This document shows, piece after piece, positions 15,392 through 20,026 of a stretch of 20,026 nucleotides of DNA (its first letter is position 1; the number at the start of each line of letters is the position of its first letter). The position numbers and the translations under genes were made by a program. A model generated the notes under the pieces. It worked only from the letters and a program-made list of their open reading frames with translations. It was not told the origin of the DNA and made no database searches. The DNA is from Lachnospiraceae bacterium. GTDB lineage: Bacteria > Bacillota > Clostridia > Lachnospirales > Lachnospiraceae. The stretch covers positions 1 through 20,026 of the forward strand of contig CAAFNG010000098.1 of assembly GCA_900764225.1 (NCBI GenBank). Direction: 5' to 3'.

Positions 15392-16558
15392 TCATTCCCC
15401 CTTCTGTGAGATCGACTCTTCCGGATAAAGCAGTCTGTCCAGGGTTGGATTTACATGAAGTGCTTCCATGGACTGTGCAAAGCTGTTCCTGCTCTTTTTC
15501 TTTCCGGTTTTTACTGCTCGGATCAGAATATTCTTCGGCGTATGTTCCATATCTATAAATTCAAGAAGCTGTGTTTCATATCCCCTGCTTTCAAGAAGTT
15601 CTGCCCGAAGTCCGTCTGTGATCAGTGCCGCCATTCGCTCTTTCAGGATACCATATCGCATAATCGGCTGGAGAGTCTCATTGCGGATCTGTCTGTTCAG
15701 CTCATGCTGGCAGCATGGAACGGACAGGATCACCTGTGCTCCCCATTCCACAGCCTTTGCCAGAGCAAAATCCGTTGCCGTATCACAGGCATGAAGTGTT
15801 ACTACCATATCCACAGATGAGACGCCTTCATAACCTGCAATATCTCCCTGATAAAAATGAAGCTTCTCATAGCCATAGGATCTGGCAAGCTCACTGCAGT
15901 GTCGGATCACATCTTCCTTAAGATCCAATCCTATGATATTTACATCAAAACCTTCCAGCTCGCGGAGATAATAGTACATTGCAAAAGTAAGATAGGATTT
16001 TCCACAGCCAAAATCCAGAATCGTAATTTCTCTGTCCTTCGGAAGCTTCGGAAGGATATCTCGGATAAATTCCAGAAAACGGTTGATCTGGCGAAATTTA
16101 TCATAACGGGAAGCTACTATCTTTCCATCCTTTGTCATAACTCCAAGATCCACCAGAAATGGCGCCGCCGTTCCTTCTTTTAAAATATACTGTTTGACCC
16201 GATTATGCGGAGCGATCTTTGTGTTCTGTGTGGGCGCATGCTGTTTGGTCTTTATTGTTGCCTTGCCTTTTTTGCTGATCAGAATACTTCCGTCCTGCAT
16301 ACGTCCTTTTGTCTGTAACTGACGGAATTCTTTCATCGCATACTCAAGGTAATCTATGATCTCTTCTTTTGAATAATTTTTGTGATAAACCTTAGGCCCC
16401 TCTGTCATAGAAGCCTGATAGCAGATCCTGCCTTTCAGCTCCACAGGACGAAGCTTCACCTTCGATGGTCCTTCGCCTGTCCTGCGACCGCTCAGAACAG
16501 CCTGAATCAGCTGTTCATTAATCTGTTCTTCTAAAAATTCCCTTATTGTTTTCATCAT
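15392..16558 (-). CDS. SAM-dependent methyltransferase, PF13679-like
   Basis: Probable class I methyltransferase of the Methyltransf_32 type. The SAM-binding loop is DFGCGKSYLT (about 182-191), followed by the acidic strand 'IIGLDLKED'. Family hallmarks 'VTLHACDTATD' and 'VPCCQHELN' (about 280-288) are present. The N-terminal ~110 residues are an extra domain with basic segments (KKGKATIKTKQH). Substrate is unknown; related proteins have been linked to RNA or protein methylation, which is only a hint. Two ATGs start the frame; the ribosome binding site is poor (GGGA), and a TATAAT lies only seven bases upstream. It is 30 bases downstream of the small gene and one base upstream of the exported-protein gene. 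Enzyme class is well supported, role unknown. Confidence 0.85.
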   Translation of the reverse strand: MMKTIREFLEEQINEQLIQAVLSGRRTGEGPSKVKLRPVELKGRICYQASMTEGPKVYHKNYSKEEIIDYLEYAMKEFRQLQTKGRMQDGSILISKKGKATIKTKQHAPTQNTKIAPHNRVKQYILKEGTAAPFLVDLGVMTKDGKIVASRYDKFRQINRFLEFIRDILPKLPKDREITILDFGCGKSYLTFAMYYYLRELEGFDVNIIGLDLKEDVIRHCSELARSYGYEKLHFYQGDIAGYEGVSSVDMVVTLHACDTATDFALAKAVEWGAQVILSVPCCQHELNRQIRNETLQPIMRYGILKERMAALITDGLRAELLESRGYETQLLEFIDMEHTPKNILIRAVKTGKKKSRNSFAQSMEALHVNPTLDRLLYPEESISQKGE

Positions 16559-16564
16559 ATTCCC

Positions 16565-16593
16565 ATTATAATCGTTGTTTTTCTGTGCTTAAA
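16565..16593 (-). promoter_or_regulatory. Possible promoter directly before the methyltransferase
   Basis: TATAAT (16570-16565) on the minus strand, with only a weak -35 (TTTAAG, spacer 17). Its start point would fall about at the ATG, implying a nearly leaderless mRNA, so it may be a chance match in AT-rich DNA. Confidence 0.25.
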
Positions 16594-16963
16594 AAAGGCG
16601 GCATTTTCTGCATCTGCGGCGTCTGCACCGCCTTCTGGATATCTCCTGATATACCAGTACTTCGATCAGATCATCCAGAAAATTTCCCGGAATCTCCTGT
16701 GCACTGGCATCTGATGCCATCTCATCCTTCACCTGGCTGCATATATGATACAGCATAAAACGATCCGGATATTCATCATAAAGCCGGCTTCCTTCATAAT
16801 CCAGAAGCTGGCATTGCGCTTCGGCTTTTTCCTGAATCCTTCTTGCAGTATCCGGATAGTAGGATTTCATCAGATCAAATTCTTTTTCCTGTTCTCTTTC
16901 TTCATTATAGATATCAGGATTCCCCTGTGCCGCATAAAACGGATAAAAATCTCGATAAAGCAT
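16589..16963 (-). CDS. Small protein of unknown function with Arg/Cys tail
   Basis: 124 residues, acidic and helical in the main part (many Glu, Asp, Tyr), soluble, without a signal or membrane segment. I do not recognise the family. The frame is probably real: it fills the space between mtnN and the methyltransferase in the same direction, and its composition is protein-like. The last 15 residues, RRRCRRRRCRKCRLF, differ sharply from the rest. The DNA for this tail can form a GC stem, and Leu-Phe-stop is encoded by CTTTTTTAA, the U-run of an apparent terminator. The ribosome binding site is weak (GAGG about 13 bases upstream), so the start is uncertain. No function is claimed. Confidence 0.6.
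   Translation of the reverse strand: MLYRDFYPFYAAQGNPDIYNEEREQEKEFDLMKSYYPDTARRIQEKAEAQCQLLDYEGSRLYDEYPDRFMLYHICSQVKDEMASDASAQEIPGNFLDDLIEVLVYQEISRRRCRRRRCRKCRLF
16591..16632 (-). terminator. Possible terminator inside the small gene's 3' end
   Basis: On the minus strand GGCGG (16632-16628) can pair with CCGCC (16601-16597), followed immediately by six Ts (16596-16591). TGCA segments inside the loop can extend pairing. The outer stem is only 5 bp and the loop is long, so strength is uncertain. Confidence 0.4.
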
Positions 16964-17044
16964 AACGATTCTGCTGCCTCTCTCTGTTATCTCTTACAGT
17001 ATATGCAGCAAAAAAGTGTCGGTTCCGTTTATCCTTACAGTTCT

Positions 17045-17746
17045 TCAGGCCATACGTTTCAGCATTCCCTGTGTGAGACGGACGCTGTGTTCAATGGCAA
17101 GCTTCTCAAATGCCGGATAATCCATGTTTGCGCTGTTATCTGCCTTATCGGAGATCGCACGGATGATCAGGAATGGGATTCCGTTAAGAGCTGCTGCCTG
17201 TCCGATTGCTGCACCTTCCATCTCAACCGCATATGCGCTGAACTCTTTTACAATATTGTCTTTAACTCCCTGATCACAGACAAACTGATCTCCGGAAGCA
17301 ATTCTTCCCTCAAATACCTGGATCTCAGGATTTACCTCTGCACATACATCATGTGCGATCTTACGAAGGCATTCATCTGCCTTAAAAGAAAATTCTTTCA
17401 TCTGCGGAATCTGTCCTTTCGGATAACCAAAACCTGTGGCATCCATATCATGATGAAGAACATCTGTGGAAAGTACGATATCTCCGATATTGATATCATT
17501 GTTCAAGCTTCCTGCAATCCCTGTATTGATCACAGCCTCAACCTGGAAAAGATCTGCAAGGATCTGTGTACATATACCTGCATTTACCTTACCAATTCCG
17601 GACTGTACCACAACAACCTTCTTATCTTCCAGAATTCCCTCGTAAAAATCCATTCCGGCTCTTGTTGTAATCTTTACATTCTCCATAACTTCTTTCAGTC
17701 TGGCAACTTCCTGTTCCATTGCTCCTATGATTCCAACACATTTCAT
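17045..17746 (-). CDS. mtnN: 5'-methylthioadenosine/S-adenosylhomocysteine nucleosidase
   Basis: Removes adenine from methylthioadenosine and S-adenosylhomocysteine, which recycles methionine, clears methyltransferase by-products and feeds the LuxS step where present. The start MKCVGIIGAMEQEV matches the E. coli enzyme start, with E13 equivalent to its catalytic Glu12. SGIGKVNAG, the substrate-binding VEMEGAA and the RAISDKAD segment (catalytic Asp near 198) are all present. From this start the protein is 233 residues, the family length. A longer in-frame start at 17794 is rejected because GAGAGG lies just before 17746 and the extra residues are not conserved-looking. A methyltransferase lies two genes downstream. 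Assignment is firm. Confidence 0.95.
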   Translation of the reverse strand: MKCVGIIGAMEQEVARLKEVMENVKITTRAGMDFYEGILEDKKVVVVQSGIGKVNAGICTQILADLFQVEAVINTGIAGSLNNDINIGDIVLSTDVLHHDMDATGFGYPKGQIPQMKEFSFKADECLRKIAHDVCAEVNPEIQVFEGRIASGDQFVCDQGVKDNIVKEFSAYAVEMEGAAIGQAAALNGIPFLIIRAISDKADNSANMDYPAFEKLAIEHSVRLTQGMLKRMA

Positions 17747-17836
17747 GATAATTAAATCCTCTCTTTCTGTATCGTATAGTACCAGATGGGTCAAATTGTC
17801 CCTTCTGATATCTCTTTTTCTCTTTCTACAACGTTC

Positions 17837-17865
17837 ATTATAACAAATTTTATTTTTTATGGAAA
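17837..17865 (-). promoter_or_regulatory. mtnN promoter
   Basis: On the minus strand there is an extended -10, TGTTATAAT, with hexamer 17842-17837, and -35 TTTCCA (17865-17860, 4/6), spacer 17. The -35 occupies the same six bases as the -35 of the opposite promoter. The predicted leader is about 85 bases. Confidence 0.55.
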
Positions 17866-17888
17866 CTTTTTTTCAGAGATGCTATAAT
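17860..17888 (+). promoter_or_regulatory. Promoter of the TSCPD-protein gene
   Basis: Extended -10 TGCTATAAT (17880-17888) with -35 TGGAAA (17860-17865, 4/6), spacer 17. Transcription would start near 17895, giving a 30-base leader with AAGGAG ten bases before the ATG. Confidence 0.6.
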
Positions 17889-17924
17889 TAGCAGCATATA
17901 TTATGTTAAAAGGAGATAATAAGA

Positions 17925-18173
17925 ATGGTTTACAAGACAAAAGGTGTCTGTGCTCAGGGAATTGAGTTCGAGATCGATGATAATAAGAAAGTTCACAATA
18001 TTAAATTCACAGGTGGCTGCTCCGGAAATACTCAGGGTGTGGCTCATCTTGCTGAAGGAATGGATGCTGAGGAAGTTATCAGCCGTCTGGAGGGAATCCG
18101 CTGTGGTTTCAAGCCAACCTCTTGTCCGGATCAGCTTGCCAAGGCGATTCGTGAGGCGCTTGCTGAGAATTAA
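17925..18173 (+). CDS. TIGR03905-type TSCPD domain protein
   Basis: 82-residue protein of the small TSCPD family, named after the TSCPD motif seen here at 65-69. Four cysteines, C9, C32, C60 and C67, lie in GVC, GGCSGN, RCGFK and TSCPD contexts and would fit a metal or cluster site. A similar domain sits at the C-terminus of B12-dependent ribonucleotide reductase, but no reductase gene is nearby. The molecular function is unknown. AAAAGGAG and a strong promoter precede it, and a strong terminator follows, so it is a monocistronic gene and the only plus-strand gene in the right half of the window. Confidence 0.9.
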   Translation: MVYKTKGVCAQGIEFEIDDNKKVHNIKFTGGCSGNTQGVAHLAEGMDAEEVISRLEGIRCGFKPTSCPDQLAKAIREALAEN

Positions 18174-18187
18174 GCTTAACTATGTTG

Positions 18188-18228
18188 ATCACACTACCAG
18201 GAACTGCTTCCTGATAGTGTGATTTTTT
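18188..18228 (+). terminator. Terminator of the TSCPD-protein gene
   Basis: ATCACACTA (18188-18196) pairs with TAGTGTGAT (18215-18223), and CAGGAA (18198-18203) with TTCCTG (18208-18213). One C-A mismatch interrupts the stem, the loop is four bases (CTGC), and six Ts follow (18223-18228). On the minus strand the same stem has no T-run, so it serves the convergent hydrolase gene poorly. Confidence 0.93.
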
Positions 18229-18259
18229 ATACTGTTATCTGTTTATTATAGTCTGAAGA

Positions 18260-19876
18260 TCAGAAATCACTTCTGTCCCATTTATCACACAGGGACTGAA
18301 TATCCCTTGCAAAACGGTCCAGATCTTTATTCGGACAACCTTCGTTCTTACGGATCACAGTCATCAAACGGCGGCCCATAGCCAGCAGCTTCTCGTATGC
18401 GCGGGCAGCACGGCTGGTCTTAGGAGATGCAGTTGCCTTGACAATACGAATACCTACAGCCTCATGAATACATTTGTTCTCAAGAAGATCATATTCTGTT
18501 CCACTGAATGGTGCCGTAGCATCATATCCCAGCTCTTCTTTCAGTCTTTGGGCAAAAATCTCTGTCACTGTATCATCACCATGTGTAACAAACACATGCT
18601 TTGGTTTTTCCTCAAAGGCTCTGACCCAGTCCAACAGGCCATTTACATCTGCATGGCCACTGATTCCCGGCATTCTGCATATCTCAGCAGCTACCTGTAC
18701 AGTCTCACCAAACAGCTTCATCTCAGTAGCACCTTCTAGCAGGGCGCGTCCCGGTGTTCCAATTGCCTGATATCCTACAAAAAGAACTGTATTTTTCGGA
18801 TTCCACAGATTATGCTTCAGATGATGCTTGATACGTCCTGCATCGCACATACCACTGGCTGAAATGATCACCTTGCAGTCCTCATCAAAATTAATTGCCC
18901 TGGAATCTTCTGTAGTAACAGAAGTCTTCAATCCAGGAAACGATAACGGATTAATTCCTTTATTCAGAAGCTCCATCGCCTCCGCATCATAACAGGTATA
19001 GGCATTCTCACTGAAAATCGTAGTTGCCTCATTAGCCAACGGACTGTCCACATATACAGTAAATCCATCATGTCCCTGTACCAGTCCCTGTTCCTTGATC
19101 TGTCGGATGAAATAAAGCATTTCCTGTGTTCTGCCTACCGCAAAGGATGGGATTACCAGATTTCCTCCTCGGTCAAAGGTTCTCTGAATGATCTCCGCCA
19201 ACATTACCGGATAGTCCGGGCGCTCGCCATGGCTTCTGTCGCCATAAGTAGATTCCATGACAACGTAATCCGCATCTCTGATATATGCAGGATCTTTGAT
19301 AAGCGGTTGATTTGTATTTCCGATATCTCCGGAAAATACGATCTTCTCTGTCTTATCCTCTTCTGTCATCCAAATTTCAATACTGCTGGATCCAAGAAGA
19401 TGTCCTGCATCTACAAAACGTACCTCTATACCTTCAGCCGGTTTAATGATCTTATCATAGGGACATCTGACAAAATTTCGCAGAACTCCCATCGCATCTT
19501 CCATCGTATATGCAGGTATAAATTCCGGTTTACCTTCTCTGCGACCTTTACGATTTCTCCATTCTGCCTCAAACATCTGAATGTGCGCGCTGTCACGAAG
19601 CATAATGTCACAAAGGTTACAAGTTGCCTCCGTTGCATAAATCGGTCCCTGATAACCTTTTGCATATAATGCCGGAAGATTTCCGGAATGATCCATATGT
19701 GCATGTGTTAAAAGCACAAAATCAAGATCTCCCGGAGCTACAGGCAGATCTTTGTTTTCGTAATAATCAGGTCCCTGTTCCATACCATAATCTACCAGGA
19801 ATTTTCTCCCTGCTGCTTCCAGGTAATAACAGCTTCCGGTTACCTCATGCGTTGCACCGATAAATGTTATCTTCAT
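18260..19876 (-). CDS. Beta-CASP metallo-beta-lactamase-fold hydrolase
   Basis: Probable RNA-processing nuclease of the COG1236/Ysh1-like group (MBL fold with beta-CASP and RMMBL 'RNA specificity' domains). The zinc-binding motif THAHMDH is at 57-63. 'FSGDIGN' carries the next metal Asp, 'MESTYGDR' follows, and the beta-CASP part has 'GMCDAGRIKHHL'. The RMMBL-type end has 'ISGHAD' and 'THGDD'. From MKITFIGATHEV the length is 538 residues. This start has AAGGGGGT eight bases upstream; an in-frame ATG at 19927 has no comparable site and adds 17 unlikely residues. It is distinct from RNase J, which begins differently and is a 5' exonuclease. The substrate is not known for this bacterial branch. 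The family is firm, the RNase role inferred. Confidence 0.9.
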   Translation of the reverse strand: MKITFIGATHEVTGSCYYLEAAGRKFLVDYGMEQGPDYYENKDLPVAPGDLDFVLLTHAHMDHSGNLPALYAKGYQGPIYATEATCNLCDIMLRDSAHIQMFEAEWRNRKGRREGKPEFIPAYTMEDAMGVLRNFVRCPYDKIIKPAEGIEVRFVDAGHLLGSSSIEIWMTEEDKTEKIVFSGDIGNTNQPLIKDPAYIRDADYVVMESTYGDRSHGERPDYPVMLAEIIQRTFDRGGNLVIPSFAVGRTQEMLYFIRQIKEQGLVQGHDGFTVYVDSPLANEATTIFSENAYTCYDAEAMELLNKGINPLSFPGLKTSVTTEDSRAINFDEDCKVIISASGMCDAGRIKHHLKHNLWNPKNTVLFVGYQAIGTPGRALLEGATEMKLFGETVQVAAEICRMPGISGHADVNGLLDWVRAFEEKPKHVFVTHGDDTVTEIFAQRLKEELGYDATAPFSGTEYDLLENKCIHEAVGIRIVKATASPKTSRAARAYEKLLAMGRRLMTVIRKNEGCPNKDLDRFARDIQSLCDKWDRSDF

Positions 19877-19958
19877 GCACAGACCCCCTTTTGTCCGTTT
19901 TTTGATATAAATATTTTTAATGGACATTTCGTTTATTAACGATTATTTTGTTGTATTT

Positions 19959-19964
19959 ATTATA
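19959..19964 (-). promoter_or_regulatory. Candidate -10 of the MBL hydrolase gene
   Basis: TATAAT on the minus strand, about 85 bases before the ATG. The best-placed -35 (TATCAA, 19987-19982) is poor. Confidence 0.35.
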
Positions 19965-20009
19965 CATTAAACATAGGGGTTTTGATAGTCTTTTCGTGGA
20001 ATATATATG

Positions 20010-20026
20010 CTGTCTCTTATACACAT
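20010..20026. other. Sequencing adapter (Tn5 mosaic end) at contig end
   Basis: CTGTCTCTTATACACAT equals the first 17 bases of the 19-bp hyperactive Tn5 mosaic end used in Nextera tagmentation libraries. The natural IS50 ends differ from this hybrid, so it is library sequence left at the end of an assembled contig, not part of the genome. Confidence 0.92.

Noticed and set aside
16745..17755. Plus-strand reading frame of 336 codons over mtnN and the small gene
   Set aside because: It is antisense to the secure mtnN gene and has no promoter or ribosome binding site. Its Cys/Ile/His/Phe-rich composition is typical of reverse-frame shadows.
17747..17794. Upstream start for mtnN adding 16 residues
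   Set aside because: Family length and the conserved MKxxGIIGAM start fit 17746, which has GAGAGG at a workable distance.
19877..19927. Upstream start for the MBL hydrolase adding 17 residues
   Set aside because: The conserved MKITFIGATHEV start has AAGGGGGT in the right place, while the upstream ATG has none.
20010..20026. Natural Tn5/IS50 end
   Set aside because: The sequence is the engineered hybrid mosaic end; the natural outside and inside ends differ at several positions, and no transposase gene is present.

Overview
The window looks like ordinary chromosomal DNA of a low-to-mid GC Firmicute, most likely a gut clostridium of the Lachnospiraceae type. This is inferred from gene content: a DnaB/DnaD-type plus DnaI-type helicase-loading pair, the Firmicutes-type GalT, a four-Cys TSCPD protein, a beta-CASP hydrolase, strong AAGGAGG-like ribosome binding sites and TTGACA/TATAAT promoters. 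I see no phage, insertion sequence, CRISPR array, rRNA or tRNA. The last 17 bases match the synthetic Tn5 mosaic-end (Nextera) adapter, so the right edge is a contig end carrying library sequence, not genome.

Left part (1-5344, plus strand): a divergent gene is cut off at the left edge, leaving only its promoter, Shine-Dalgarno and first two codons. Next come murC (cell wall), a 330-base intergenic region with two clusters of DnaA boxes, and an apparent operon of a DnaB/DnaD-like replication initiation protein, a DnaI/DnaC-like helicase loader ATPase and a PRPP synthetase. The DnaA boxes are the most interesting feature: one cluster is built into the murC terminator hairpin, and the other, three head-to-tail 9-mers, lies just upstream of the loader operon's promoter. 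This suggests that DnaA controls helicase-loader expression, or is titrated here. A 17-bp-stem terminator separates this block from the next.

Middle part (5447-12771, minus strand): asnS, a YhaO/SbcD-like metallophosphoesterase and a short YhaN/SbcC-like ATPase with a membrane hairpin form one apparent operon. Upstream of it are a secreted SGNH hydrolase with three surface-type repeats and galT.

Right part (12937-19876): mtnN, a small unknown protein, a PF13679-like methyltransferase and a large exported protein ending in what looks like a dead C39-peptidase fold run on the minus strand. The methyltransferase and the exported protein are one base apart. A small TSCPD protein (plus strand) is divergent from mtnN, with promoters that seem to share a -35 region. 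A beta-CASP metallo-hydrolase (minus strand) closes the window. Apart from the two intergenic stretches at 1-321 and 1702-2031, all gaps are under 200 bases.
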